Source: Faecalibacterium prausnitzii (GTDB lineage: Bacteria; Bacillota; Clostridia; Oscillospirales; Ruminococcaceae). Taken from it: 64,000 nt of DNA. The notes beneath the pieces were generated by a model. It was not told the origin of the DNA. It searched no databases and saw nothing but the letters and a program-made list of their open reading frames with translations. Within the stretch, counting starts at the first letter, position 1. Each line of letters begins with the position of its first letter. The stretch spans positions 806,001 through 870,000 of the forward strand of contig NZ_CP065377.1 in assembly GCF_019967995.1 (NCBI RefSeq). The letters run 5' to 3'. The position numbers were made by a program, and so were the translations under genes. Below are positions 48,977-58,550 of this stretch, one piece after another.

Positions 48977-49255
48977 TCAAATCAGGTCCCGGAGCCAACC
49001 GCTGAATTTCTCAACGCCCTCCACCATTGCAGTTGCGCCGACAAAAAGGACAAAGCAGAGAAATTCGGCAACCAGCAGAATCAGAAATTGATCCCAAGTC
49101 TGGCGGTAGACGGTGTAGATGCCGCAGCCAAAGATATACAGCATCAACGGCGCGACAACATAGCTGGACAGAGTAAGCAGCCACTTTGCCATCAGAGCCA
49201 GAAAAGCCACGAACAGAGAGATCGGGGCAAGCATCATCTTGAATAAAAACCTCAT
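48977..49255 (-). CDS. CD1845-like membrane protein
   Basis: ATG 49255 follows AGAAAGG. The 92-residue product is mostly two or three membrane helices (LAPISLFVAFLALMAKWLL, YVVAPLMLYIFGCGIYTVY, FLILLVAEFLCFVLFVGATA) with a short amphipathic end. Proteins of the CD1845 family stand between mobC and the relaxase gene in Tn1549/CTn-type elements. It presumably assists transfer, but the mechanism is unknown. Confidence 0.75.
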   Translation of the reverse strand: MRFLFKMMLAPISLFVAFLALMAKWLLTLSSYVVAPLMLYIFGCGIYTVYRQTWDQFLILLVAEFLCFVLFVGATAMVEGVEKFSGWLRDLI

Positions 49256-49364
49256 ATCAAACACCAGCCTTTCTTTTTCGCCCCTATTATAAAGGTATCG
49301 CCCCTTGCCTTGCAAGGGTGTCAACCGTTATGTAAACCCGCAGCCTCCTACTGCGGGAAATTTT

Positions 49365-49697
49365 TTAGAGTTCGGTGAGTTTGGCGAGAAGTTGCTTGCC
49401 AATAGCTATCAGCTCATCCAACCGACTACGCAAGTCCTCTAAATCGGCGGCATAGAGCTGCCCGCTTTCACTGGCCCGTTTCGCCACCTGATTCAGGTTG
49501 TTGCTGCAATTCTGAAGAAGGTACGCCATCCGACGCAGCTGTGGTAAATCAAGATTCAGGCAGTAACCATCCAGAGCCATTTTTCGCAGATAAGAGCCAA
49601 TGCTCAAAATACCGCAACTTTCCATCTTCTGACGAATGCGTTCCAGTTCGACTTTGCTGACACGAAAATGGATCTGCTGGTCACGGTGCTCCGTCAC
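49365..49697 (-). CDS. mobC: MobC relaxosome protein
   Basis: The 110-residue product has the ribbon-helix-helix-like start (IHFRVSKVELERIRQKMESC), the LRKMALDGYCLNLDLPQLRR segment and the NNLNQVAKRASESGQLYAAD block typical of MobC. MobC binds at oriT and helps the relaxase open the DNA. It overlaps the end of the giant helicase gene by four bases (ATGA), so it is translationally coupled. Confidence 0.9.
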   Translation of the reverse strand: MTEHRDQQIHFRVSKVELERIRQKMESCGILSIGSYLRKMALDGYCLNLDLPQLRRMAYLLQNCSNNLNQVAKRASESGQLYAADLEDLRSRLDELIAIGKQLLAKLTEL

Positions 49698-52600
49698 CGG
49701 GCATCACCATCCTTATCCAAGTAAGATTTGAATGGTCGGACAGGCTCCACTTTATCAGCCTTTTCTTCCAGAGCTGCCAGCACAGAGGGGCGGGCATCCG
49801 GCTTTTCTTCCGCTTCGGGTTCTGTCCGGCTGGACTGATGCTCCATGTTCAACAGCGCATCCAATTCTGCAAGGCGGGCAGATTTGGTTTGCAGTTCTTC
49901 CTCCTGCGCAAACGGCTTGGCGATTTCAACCTCTGCGGCCTGCTTCTGCTGTTCCAGAGAATCCAGTGCGGCATCAGCATCGGCAATGCGGTCGGCAAAA
50001 TTGCCGATGGCATTGTCCAGACGGACGATGTTGCCGCGAGGGTCATCGCCCAGCGGTACCGGATAACTCAGCTCGCCGCGGAGAACGATTTGATGCTCAT
50101 TCTTGAAACTGTCAAAGCGAATGTTCAGCTCAAAGCCGCGATAGGTGCCCAGCAGCATCATATCCGCATTCGGCATCTCCTTGCAGGCGAGCATCAGCCG
50201 CTCACCAGCGGCTTTTTTCTCATCGAACACCATGCCCTTGATCGTCATGCCGCAGAAGTTCTCCTTATCCTGCGGGTGTGCGTCTGCGATTTGGGCATCG
50301 TTTTTCAGAGCCGCAATACGGTTCTTCGCTTTCTGAATTTCCTCCGGGTAATGCTTGAGCAGCTTATCTTCCAGACGATATTTCTGGTTCTGGTAATCCG
50401 AGCGCAGCACCTTGAGCTTTGCTACCTGCACATCCAGATCCATCTTTTCCCGGATGCGCGGGTCGCCTGCGCATAGGGCCTTGACCTCGGCATACGAAAG
50501 AGCCTGCTCATCCACATCATCACAGGAGCGCATCGGAGATTTGCTCGTCATGATCTGCGAAATAAACTTCTGCTTGTTTTCCAGCGTTTGCCAGAGGTAG
50601 GCGTCGAATGTCCCCTCCGTGACGTAATTATAGACGTAAACTTGTTTGTTTTTGTTGCCCTGACGGATGATTCGGCCGTTGCGTTGGGTCATATCGGACG
50701 GTCGCCAGCCTACATCCAGATGATGCACGGCCACCAGCAGGGTCTGGACATTGGTGCCTGCGCCCATCTTTGCAGTGCTGCCCAGCAGGACACGCACCTT
50801 GCCGCTGCGGACTTTGGAGAACAAATCCGCTTTCTTACCTTCAGTATCAGCGTTGTGGATGAACTCGACCTCCGATTCCGGCACCCCGGCGGCAAGCAGC
50901 TTTGTGCGAATATCATCGTAGACATTGAACGAGCCGTCTCCCTTGGGCGTGGACATATCGCAGAAAATCAGCTGCGTCAGATTATCCTCTTTGGTTTCGT
51001 TCCAGATACGCAGAACATTGTCGACGCAGGCATTCAGCTTGCTGTCCGGGTCATCCGGGGTGAGCGGATTCATCAGCCGCTGGTCAAGGCCGGTTTTACG
51101 TCCGTCCGAGGTGATCTTCAGCATATTGTCCACCGAGGGGTCAACCGCACCGCTATGCACCTCAGCAGCACGTTCGCTCAGGGATTTCACCATGTCCTGC
51201 TGGATTTCCGAGGGTTTGACCACGACAGTTTCAAACTTGGCTTCCGGAACAGGCAGATGCAACTGGTCGGAAGTCTTGATGTCCGCTGCCTCCTTGAACA
51301 TATTCATCAGCTCCGGCAGATTAAAGAACTTGGCAAAACGTGTGCGCGCACGGTAGCCGGTTCCTTCCGGCGCAAGCTCAATGGCCGTGGTGGTCTCGCC
51401 AAACGTAGAAGCCCATGCATCAAAGTGGGTCAGTTGTTTCTGCTGGAGAGTGCTGTACTGCAAATAGCGCATCAGTGTGTACATTTCCGTCATGGAGTTG
51501 CTGATGGGCGTTCCCGTTGCGAAAATCACGCCGCGCCCGCCAGTCACTTCATCCAGATAACGACACTTGCCGAACATATCGCTGGACTTCTGTGCTTCGG
51601 AGGTAGAAAGGCCAGCAACATTGCGCATCTTGGTGTAAAGATATAGGTTCTTGTAGTTCTGGCTCTCGTCCACAAATAACCTATCTACGCCTAATTGTTC
51701 AAATGTGACCACATCATCCTTGCGGTCGGTGGACTGTAGCTTTTTCAGTTTCACCTCCAGTGTTTTCCGTGTCTTTTCCATCTGTTTCACGGTAAAATGC
51801 TCACCGGACTGTTCTTTGGCCTCTGCAATGGCTTTTTCGATTTCCTCGATCTGATCTTCGATGATCCGTGCCTGCCGTTCCGCAGAAAGAGGGATTTTCT
51901 CAAACTGCGAGTGGCCGATAATGACGGCATCGTAGTCGCCGGTTGCGATGCGGGCGCAAAAACGCTTTCGATTGGCGGGTTCAAAGTCTTTCTTGCTGGT
52001 AACGAGCAGCTTTGCATTGGGGTATAGCCGCAGGAACTCGCTGGCCCACTGCTCGGTCAGATGGTTGGGTACCACGAACAGGCTTTTCTGACACAGGCCC
52101 AAACGCTTAGATTCCATTGCCGAAGCTGCCATCTCAAAACTTTTGCCGGCACCCACCTCGTGGGCGAGCAGGGTGTTCCCACCATAAAGCACATGAGCAA
52201 CTGCATTGCGCTGATGTTCCTGCAGATTGATCTCCGGGTTCATACCGACAAAATGGATATGGCTTCCGTCATACTCGCGGGGCCGGGTACTATTGAACAA
52301 CTCGTTATACTGCTTCACCAGCAGATTCCGCCGCTGCGGGTCTTGCCAAACCCAGCCTGCAAAGGTATCCTTGATGGCCTGCTGCTTCTGCTGGGCAAGC
52401 ATCGTCTCCTTCTGGTTCAGGACACGCCGCTCTTTACCGTCCTCCTCAATGGTATCATAAATGCGGCAGTCCCGCAAATTCAAGGTGTCCTCCAAAATCT
52501 TGTAGGCGTTGGCCCGGTGGGTGCCGTAGGTTTCGGTGGACATGATATCATACATTCCGGCGGCAGATTTGTTGCCGATGCGCCATTCGGACGTAAATGG

Positions 52601-55600
52601 AGAGTAGCGGACTTGGATCAGGTTGTTATAGCGGATGCGGTAGGGCGGCTGAAAAGTCTCCATCATAAACTGCTGCACAATGGCGGGATTCAGCCATGTG
52701 GCACCCAGTCGGATGTCGATTTCTGATGCTTCAAGGTCCTTCGGCTGCGCTTTGGTCAAAGCCTCCACATTGATCTTGAACTCCGGGTGGCTTTCAGCGG
52801 CAAGCTGAGCCATGCGCAGTTTATTCCGCACATTGCCGGAAAGATACTCGTCCGCAGTCTGCCAGCCTGCTTCCGGCTCATCTGCATCCGCAGAAGGGTC
52901 TTTGAAAATCACGCCTTGCAGCTCTGTGGTAATACGCTCATAATCGCCGGGAGAGCCGAGAAGTTCCGCCATATAGGGCAGATCAACACGGCCATGTTCT
53001 CCAATGGACACTGCCAGTGCTTCGCTGGGGGTGTCCACGCTGGTGACGGTGCGCTCCGGGCGAATCGTTCGCTTGGTGAACATATCCGCCTTGCTTTTGA
53101 GCTGTTTATTCTCATCGAGATTTTCCAAAGAGCAGAGCAGATAGTAGGAACTGTCATCATCGAACAGGCGGGCATTTTTCTTGTCGTTGATCAGCCCGTA
53201 TTTTGCGGTAAAGGCATCGTAGGCGGCGTTCAATTTTGCTTGCGATGCCTTAATATCCTCGTCCGGGAAGTCCAACTGCTGGTCAATCAGTTCGTTGACG
53301 ATTTGCCGCAACTCCACCATACCAGCTACACGGCCTTTGGCATTATCGGACAACTCCACCTGCGTCATAATCGAATTTTCTCGGTAGTACACCTCACCGT
53401 CCACCACGGCATAGGAGAAATTCTTTACATCTGGGTCAGCGGGGAGCGTCTTGCGCTCGACTTCTGCATCCGCAACATCTGGTGTTTCCACCTCGACTTC
53501 AACATACTGGCCCTCAATATGCTGTACCGCTTCGGCAAGCTGGTCGGCCAGCACTGCGCCCTCGATGGGGGCAACCGTCAGTTCCTCCCGTCCGTATTGG
53601 GTGCTTTCGGTGGTCAGTTCGCCCAGAATCATCTCCGGGTGGTCCACGAAATACTGGTTGATGGCAAAGCCGTCCTCGGTCTTGCCAAGCTGCACCCATG
53701 CAGGTTCGATGTCCGCAGGGCGGTCACGCTTCTGCAAAAAGATAATGTCACTCACAACATCCGTGCCTGCGTTTGCCTTGAACGCATTATTCGGCAGACG
53801 GATAGCTCCCAACAGGTCAGCACGCTCTGCCATGTGCTTGCGGGCGGTGCTGTCCTTGCTATCCATGGTGTAGCGGCTGGTGACGAACGCCACCACGCCG
53901 CCCGGACGCACTTGGTCAATGGCCTTGGCGAAAAAGTAGTTGTGGATGCTGAATCCCAACTTGTTGTACGCCTTGTCGTTGACCTTGTAGTTGCCGAAGG
54001 GCACGTTGCCCACCGCCAGATCGTAGAAATCACGGCGGTCTGTGGTCTCAAAGCCCGCCACGGTAATGTCGGCCTGCGGGTACAGCTTTTTGGCGATGCG
54101 CCCGGTGATGGAATCCAGCTCTACGCCGTACAGACGGCTGTCCTGCATGGTGTCCGGCAGCATACCGAAGAAGTTGCCCACGCCCATACTAGGTTCCAGA
54201 ATGTTACCGCTGCGGAAACCCATGCGCTCCACCGCATCGTAGATACCACGGATCACGGTGGGGCTGGTGTAGTGGGCGTTCAGGGTGCTGGAACGTGCGG
54301 CGGCATACTCGTCCTCGGAGAGCAGCCCTTTCAGTTCGGCGTATTCCTTTGCCCAACTATCTTTGCCGGGGTCAAAAGCGTCTGCCAGACCGCCCCAGCC
54401 CACATACTGTGAAAGCACCTGCTGTTCCTCGGCGGTGGCACCCCGGTGCTCCTCCTCCAAACGAAACAGAGTTCGGATGGCTTCGATGTTCCGGGCATAT
54501 TTCTGCTTTGCACCGCCCTCGCCCAAATGGTCGTCTGTGATGCGGAAGTTCCCGGCAGGCGCAGCGTTCAAGGCTTCATCCAAGGCAGCGGCATCCGGGA
54601 AGGTCTGCACCTCTCCGTCCATTACAGCAGAGATGGGCAGTTCGTCCAGTTCTTCGTCAGACGGCTCCGGCTCGTCCTTGTCTGCTAAAAATTTTGCGTG
54701 TTCGACTTTGAGCCACTCGGCGGCTTCTCTGTCTGCAACTTCTTTTTTCAGATTTTCCAGATAAGATTCTGCCTGCTTCTCGTTAGAAAACTGTGGAACG
54801 GCGTGATTGGTTTCATAGTAGTCATCATAAAGATCATCCCAGATAGCAAAAAGCGGCATTTTACCGTCAACGACTTTTCGGACAGAGAAACGTTCGTATT
54901 CAGGCACTTCGGATTCCTTGGCGATGGCTTCTGCCTGCGCCAGCATTTTATCCACACGCTGAGCAGTCGCACTCTGTCGCAGCCCCTGCTCAAACTGCTG
55001 CTTGTTAATAACCTCATTGTCCCAAGACTGCCCGTGCGCACTGGTGTCGATGCGCACATCGGTTTCGCCAACATAGCCGATGGTACCTTCAATCGTTCTG
55101 GTGGGCAGGTCTACCACAACTTCATCCCCGACATTGTAGTTGGATGCTTCCTGTCTGGTAGCACGCTGTTCCTTTTCCTCATCTGTCAGATAGCGGTCGG
55201 ACTGAATCATAAGGTCGATATACTTTTCCACCTGCGCCCATTTCAGGGTGATTTTCTGGTGGTCGGGATAATGAACAAATTCCAGACCCTTCCAGTCGTG
55301 GTTGACGAAGCCTCGACTGCCATCCAGATAATCGTGGGAGTGCCCACCGATGCCGTACTCCTTTGCCAGTGCTTTGGCACAGAGTTTGCGGTCAGGCTGG
55401 GTCTGGTACAGCGCAATAATGCGCTGTTTGCCGCCTGTAAACCCTGAACCATGCCGCCGCAGCTCGTTCTCAATTTCAGCCTGCGACAAAACAAAAGCGG
55501 AGGGCGTTTTTTCGCTCTCCGCTTGGTCGATCTTCTCAATTTGCTGGGCTTCGGTGGGGATGTTCGCATCCAGAAAACTTAGCTGTAGATCAGCTCCGTC

Positions 55601-56704
55601 ATCACCAGTTCCTCTGCCTGCGCTTTCAGACTGTTCATGTGCTGCACCCACATCAGTTGGTTCTGCGCTTTGTCCGGGGCTGGGTCCTGCTTCAGAAGCT
55701 GCTCCATGGTCTGCTGCATCCGGCTCTCTGCTGTCTGCTCCAGTTCCATCAGATGCGGGTACAGCGTCCCGTTCAGGAGCATCGAATTGTACAGTACCGG
55801 GCGATACTGCATCAGGTACGTCCGGCGCAGCCTGCCGTACTTGCCCAGCGGCTTCCGGGGCTGGTTCAGGGTTAGGTTCGGGAGCTGGTAGTCCCCGACG
55901 GTCGAGTAAGTCACGTTCCTGCTGTTCGTATTCATATTGGCTCCTTTCTGCATTGCGGCGGCGAATGGTTGTTTTTACGGTGCGCTCGATGTTACGCAGC
56001 ACCTCCCGGCTCATGTCGCTGACGGCTGCGCCGAGGGCGTAGACACTATCCGGGGTGGAAAAATTGTAGATTGCCTGAAAATCGTCCTTGTCGAACCACC
56101 CGGCAGGCTCAATGCCGCAGCGTTCCAGCAGCGTGTAGGTGACGCTGATGGCGGCGGCAGACTTGAACTGCATCTCCACCCCGGCTTCATCATAATCCAT
56201 CAAGAGCGAACCGTCAACGATGGCACGAATGTCCCCGCCGTTGTTGTCCCAGTAATCCGCCACCAGTTTCCCCGCAACATCCGCAAGCTGCTGGCTGACA
56301 CGCTCGCCGCTGATGCCGTAGGTCTTGCTCAACATTTCCGAAACCGGCTGCACCAAATCGGGACCGAGCTGCCACACCTCCGGGTCACGGGAATTGCGGC
56401 GCACCCCGGTGTCGCTTACGTCAAAGACGTAGTGCAGCCGGGGGAAGCCGCTGGATTCGTCCAGCAGAGCGATGCCCTTGGCACCTCGGCGCACATAGCG
56501 GTTCATCCGATTGTTCCAGATGTCGAAGTCGGCGCAGGCGGTGGCATCCGGGCGCTGGGCGTAGATCATGAGCTGGTCGGCAAAAGGGTACTTGTACAGC
56601 CGGGATGCGGTGGTCAGGTAGTCCGTCCAGCTTTCCCAATACCGGGTCAGGCCGTTGGCCGTGCGCTGGGCAAGGGCGAGATATTCTTCGGTTTTGCTTG
56701 GCAT
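49694..56704 (-). CDS. Giant DNA methylase / SNF2-type helicase protein of the ICE
   Basis: The 2,336-residue protein is typical of Tn1549/CTn-type elements. Residues 1-250 hold an N-terminal LPD-type domain (SRLYKYPFADQLMIYAQRPD). Residues 256-375 are a Pro/Ala/Glu/Gly linker. About 750-1000 is an N6-adenine methylase region with AVGNVPFGNYKVND in place of NPPY. From about 1500 a helicase follows: Walker A in LAHEVGAGKSFEMA, FVDESQNYKN, FATGTPISNSMTEMY and QRNGRIIRQGN. A coiled-coil C-terminus ends it. It may process or protect incoming DNA during transfer. The start follows AAGGAGG. The frame is intact throughout. Confidence 0.9.
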   Translation of the reverse strand: MPSKTEEYLALAQRTANGLTRYWESWTDYLTTASRLYKYPFADQLMIYAQRPDATACADFDIWNNRMNRYVRRGAKGIALLDESSGFPRLHYVFDVSDTGVRRNSRDPEVWQLGPDLVQPVSEMLSKTYGISGERVSQQLADVAGKLVADYWDNNGGDIRAIVDGSLLMDYDEAGVEMQFKSAAAISVTYTLLERCGIEPAGWFDKDDFQAIYNFSTPDSVYALGAAVSDMSREVLRNIERTVKTTIRRRNAERSQYEYEQQERDLLDRRGLPAPEPNPEPAPEAAGQVRQAAPDVPDAVSPGTVQFDAPERDAVPASDGTGADSREPDAADHGAASEAGPSPGQSAEPTDVGAAHEQSESAGRGTGDDGADLQLSFLDANIPTEAQQIEKIDQAESEKTPSAFVLSQAEIENELRRHGSGFTGGKQRIIALYQTQPDRKLCAKALAKEYGIGGHSHDYLDGSRGFVNHDWKGLEFVHYPDHQKITLKWAQVEKYIDLMIQSDRYLTDEEKEQRATRQEASNYNVGDEVVVDLPTRTIEGTIGYVGETDVRIDTSAHGQSWDNEVINKQQFEQGLRQSATAQRVDKMLAQAEAIAKESEVPEYERFSVRKVVDGKMPLFAIWDDLYDDYYETNHAVPQFSNEKQAESYLENLKKEVADREAAEWLKVEHAKFLADKDEPEPSDEELDELPISAVMDGEVQTFPDAAALDEALNAAPAGNFRITDDHLGEGGAKQKYARNIEAIRTLFRLEEEHRGATAEEQQVLSQYVGWGGLADAFDPGKDSWAKEYAELKGLLSEDEYAAARSSTLNAHYTSPTVIRGIYDAVERMGFRSGNILEPSMGVGNFFGMLPDTMQDSRLYGVELDSITGRIAKKLYPQADITVAGFETTDRRDFYDLAVGNVPFGNYKVNDKAYNKLGFSIHNYFFAKAIDQVRPGGVVAFVTSRYTMDSKDSTARKHMAERADLLGAIRLPNNAFKANAGTDVVSDIIFLQKRDRPADIEPAWVQLGKTEDGFAINQYFVDHPEMILGELTTESTQYGREELTVAPIEGAVLADQLAEAVQHIEGQYVEVEVETPDVADAEVERKTLPADPDVKNFSYAVVDGEVYYRENSIMTQVELSDNAKGRVAGMVELRQIVNELIDQQLDFPDEDIKASQAKLNAAYDAFTAKYGLINDKKNARLFDDDSSYYLLCSLENLDENKQLKSKADMFTKRTIRPERTVTSVDTPSEALAVSIGEHGRVDLPYMAELLGSPGDYERITTELQGVIFKDPSADADEPEAGWQTADEYLSGNVRNKLRMAQLAAESHPEFKINVEALTKAQPKDLEASEIDIRLGATWLNPAIVQQFMMETFQPPYRIRYNNLIQVRYSPFTSEWRIGNKSAAGMYDIMSTETYGTHRANAYKILEDTLNLRDCRIYDTIEEDGKERRVLNQKETMLAQQKQQAIKDTFAGWVWQDPQRRNLLVKQYNELFNSTRPREYDGSHIHFVGMNPEINLQEHQRNAVAHVLYGGNTLLAHEVGAGKSFEMAASAMESKRLGLCQKSLFVVPNHLTEQWASEFLRLYPNAKLLVTSKKDFEPANRKRFCARIATGDYDAVIIGHSQFEKIPLSAERQARIIEDQIEEIEKAIAEAKEQSGEHFTVKQMEKTRKTLEVKLKKLQSTDRKDDVVTFEQLGVDRLFVDESQNYKNLYLYTKMRNVAGLSTSEAQKSSDMFGKCRYLDEVTGGRGVIFATGTPISNSMTEMYTLMRYLQYSTLQQKQLTHFDAWASTFGETTTAIELAPEGTGYRARTRFAKFFNLPELMNMFKEAADIKTSDQLHLPVPEAKFETVVVKPSEIQQDMVKSLSERAAEVHSGAVDPSVDNMLKITSDGRKTGLDQRLMNPLTPDDPDSKLNACVDNVLRIWNETKEDNLTQLIFCDMSTPKGDGSFNVYDDIRTKLLAAGVPESEVEFIHNADTEGKKADLFSKVRSGKVRVLLGSTAKMGAGTNVQTLLVAVHHLDVGWRPSDMTQRNGRIIRQGNKNKQVYVYNYVTEGTFDAYLWQTLENKQKFISQIMTSKSPMRSCDDVDEQALSYAEVKALCAGDPRIREKMDLDVQVAKLKVLRSDYQNQKYRLEDKLLKHYPEEIQKAKNRIAALKNDAQIADAHPQDKENFCGMTIKGMVFDEKKAAGERLMLACKEMPNADMMLLGTYRGFELNIRFDSFKNEHQIVLRGELSYPVPLGDDPRGNIVRLDNAIGNFADRIADADAALDSLEQQKQAAEVEIAKPFAQEEELQTKSARLAELDALLNMEHQSSRTEPEAEEKPDARPSVLAALEEKADKVEPVRPFKSYLDKDGDAR
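55579..55935 (-). CDS. tnpV: TnpV-like protein encoded out of frame inside the helicase gene
   Basis: In the +1 frame relative to the giant gene, ATG 55935 stands five bases after AAAGGAG. The 118-residue product reads TYSTVGDYQLPNLTLNQPRK, PLGKYGRLRRTYLMQYRPVL, then WVQHMNSLKAQAEELVMTEL. These are the conserved blocks of TnpV proteins from Tn4451-type elements and ICEs. The giant protein's own translation of this stretch is low-complexity linker. So the same 357 bases encode two proteins, with the TnpV frame carrying the conserved information. TnpV function is unknown. Confidence 0.8.
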   Translation of the reverse strand: MNTNSRNVTYSTVGDYQLPNLTLNQPRKPLGKYGRLRRTYLMQYRPVLYNSMLLNGTLYPHLMELEQTAESRMQQTMEQLLKQDPAPDKAQNQLMWVQHMNSLKAQAEELVMTELIYS

Positions 56705-56740
56705 TTTTGCCTCCTTTTTTAGATTTTAGGGTATAAAAAT

Positions 56741-56769
56741 AGCGGGCAACCATTTTGGGGTTGCCCGCT
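56741..56769 (-). terminator. Hairpin upstream of the giant helicase gene
   Basis: A perfect 11-bp stem (AGCGGGCAACC with GGTTGCCCGCT), followed on the minus strand by ATTTTTATA. It would end transcripts of the six-gene inset or attenuate entry into the transfer operon. Confidence 0.75.
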
Positions 56770-56790
56770 GGAAAGTGTATTGAGATAAGA

Positions 56791-56952
56791 TTATTTGCTA
56801 TTGTCCTTTATGTACTTCATAACGCAGCACCCCATCACGATGACGGGAAGCACGGTTCGTAAACCGAGGTCGCCGACCCGCACATTTACATCAATCACAA
56901 GCCCTGCAAACCATGCCGCTAAAGTGAAAACAGTTGCCCATCCATAACTCAT
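56791..56952 (-). CDS. 53-residue membrane protein
   Basis: ATG 56952 lies behind AAGGAG (10-base spacing). The product has one or two hydrophobic segments (WATVFTLAAWFAGLVIDV and LRTVLPVIVMGCCVM) and a short Lys/Asn end. It sits 19 bases after the DUF6487-like gene and is followed by the hairpin terminator, so it is probably the last gene of the inset. The family is not recognised. Confidence 0.5.
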   Translation of the reverse strand: MSYGWATVFTLAAWFAGLVIDVNVRVGDLGLRTVLPVIVMGCCVMKYIKDNSK

Positions 56953-56971
56953 GAGAATTCATCTCCTTAAT

Positions 56972-57238
56972 CTATAAAGTTACAGCTTCATAATGAGAAA
57001 ATGTTTTGCGAACATCAAACACGCCAATGACTTTATTGTATTTTTTGCATAGAAAAGCGTTTGGTATCTTTGTCTGTCCTAATAAAATGCTGGAATTGCC
57101 AATACTGTGCCATTCCTGATAGGAAATTCTTCTAAGTCCTTTTTTATCAAACTCGTCTTTTGGAACCCACCCAACTGAGATACCAGCGGAAATCAATCCT
57201 CCCGCAAGCATTTCTTCTCCACAAATAGGACATTTCAT
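56972..57238 (-). CDS. DUF6487-like zinc-ribbon protein
   Basis: The 88-residue product starts MKCPICGEEMLAGGLISAGI and contains VGWVPKDEFDKKG and NAFLCKKYNKVIGVF. The first Cys pair and a later single Cys (KK instead of a second pair) fit DUF6487 with a weakened second knuckle. DUF6487 proteins are widespread in gut Firmicutes with unknown function. Confidence 0.6.
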   Translation of the reverse strand: MKCPICGEEMLAGGLISAGISVGWVPKDEFDKKGLRRISYQEWHSIGNSSILLGQTKIPNAFLCKKYNKVIGVFDVRKTFSHYEAVTL

Positions 57239-57279
57239 ATCAGCGTCTCCTAATCAATAGTACACTAAAAGATTTGATT

Positions 57280-57576
57280 TCACCACTTGATCTTAAATGG
57301 AATCAGTTCGCCAGAAACAATCCCAAAGAAATACAAAAGCCCGATTTCGATAGCAACACAGATTATCAGCAGAAGATTTGCAAGAGCTTTACTGTCGCTC
57401 AATTGTTCAATATTTTTTCGGTATTGGACAAAGACCCACATTTCAGAGGTGAAAAACAAAATGTAAAGGAGGCTGCTCCGAAAAAAAGCCATCATATTCG
57501 ATAGCGCATAATTGATAAGAATAAGATTTATGGAATGAATAGCGACATCCAAAATCTTTGGGAATTTTCGTTTCAT
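57280..57576 (-). CDS. Small membrane protein, 98 residues
   Basis: ATG 57576 is chosen as the nearest ATG before the hydrophobic part. Three helices are visible: ILDVAIHSINLILINYALS, SSLLYILFFTSEMWVFVQY and ALANLLLIICVAIEIGLLYF. The DNA is A+T-rich. It overlaps nothing and lies between the coiled-coil gene and the DUF6487-like gene. The family is not recognised. Confidence 0.5.
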   Translation of the reverse strand: MKRKFPKILDVAIHSINLILINYALSNMMAFFRSSLLYILFFTSEMWVFVQYRKNIEQLSDSKALANLLLIICVAIEIGLLYFFGIVSGELIPFKIKW

Positions 57577-57593
57577 ACACAGACACTCCAAAC

Positions 57594-58529
57594 CTACAGT
57601 TCGGTTTCCACCGCAAGCTGCTCCTGTTTTTCTTTTTCGTCAGCGATTTGGACGTCAATATCTTCGCGCATCTTTTTCAGAAGTGCGAGGACTCGCTTGA
57701 TTTGACCCTTGGTGTTTTCCACCCTGCTCTGTGCCTGATTGATGTGATCCAGAACTGCTCAGTCTGCAAAGAGGCCGTCAAAGAAGAAATCCGCAAATTT
57801 CAAAAAGCTGTCCACCGTAACCTGAAGGTCTGCGGTGATTTCAACATCGGAAAGTTCAGTTTTGAACCGCCGCAGTTCCACTTGGAGCTGTTCGATTTGT
57901 TCCTGTGCATCGTCCAGTTCCTCATACTTGGCAAGATCGGCCATCAAACCGCCGCCCATTACGTCCCATGTACTCCAGCCCTCGGCTTTGTCGAGGGTTT
58001 CCAGAACTTCATTGACCGTATGCAGGGCGGTCTTTCCGGCGTTGATAGCTTCCAGCAGCTCCCGTTTTTGGACTTTCAGCGCGGCAATACGGCTTTCGCT
58101 TTCCGCAACCTGCTGTGCGGCAGGGTGGGCAGATGCTTTGATGCTTTTGATTTTTTCGGAAAGAGCAGCTTGATACTGCCTTTCGCAATCGGACAGCCGT
58201 GCCAACCTATTTTGAATTTGTGCTAAATCAGCATCAACGGAAGAAAGGTCATGGAGAGCCGCATCGTACTTGACACGGGCTGCATAGGCTTCCTGCCGTT
58301 CTTTGTCCAGCTTTTCATCCATCTTTCCGATGACCTGATAGAAAAATGCGGCAAGGCTGTGTCCCTCCAGACGGTCCACATCAGCCTGCTCTGCCAGCTT
58401 GGATTTTTCCAGCATTTTCAGGCGGTCAGCAAGCGTATCTCTCTGGGCGGTCAGTTCTTTCTGCTTTGCTTCGCAGCTTTTCTTTTCAGCGACCTGCTGC
58501 CAAAGCTCTTTCAACGTAGAATCATTCAT
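57594..58529 (-). pseudogene. Coiled-coil protein gene split by an in-frame TGA
   Basis: From ATG 58529 the frame encodes 256 residues of charged coiled coil (LWQQVAEKKSCEAKQKELTA, ALKVQKRELLEAINAGKTAL), ending FFFDGLFAD at TGA 57759-57761. The same frame then continues without break for 54 codons (AVLDHINQAQSRVENTKGQI, KRVLALLKKMREDIDVQIAD) to TAG at 57594. One TGG-to-TGA change would explain it. The shortened 256-residue protein may still be made. It lies directly after the AAA ATPase gene and may be its partner. Confidence 0.65.
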
Positions 58530-58550
58530 ATGGAATGTCCTTTCCCGGAA

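Noticed and set aside
52787..54412. 541-residue frame on the plus strand inside the helicase gene
   Set aside because: Its translation is His/Val/Gln-rich without domain-like blocks, it lacks a ribosome site, and the opposite strand encodes conserved methylase motifs.
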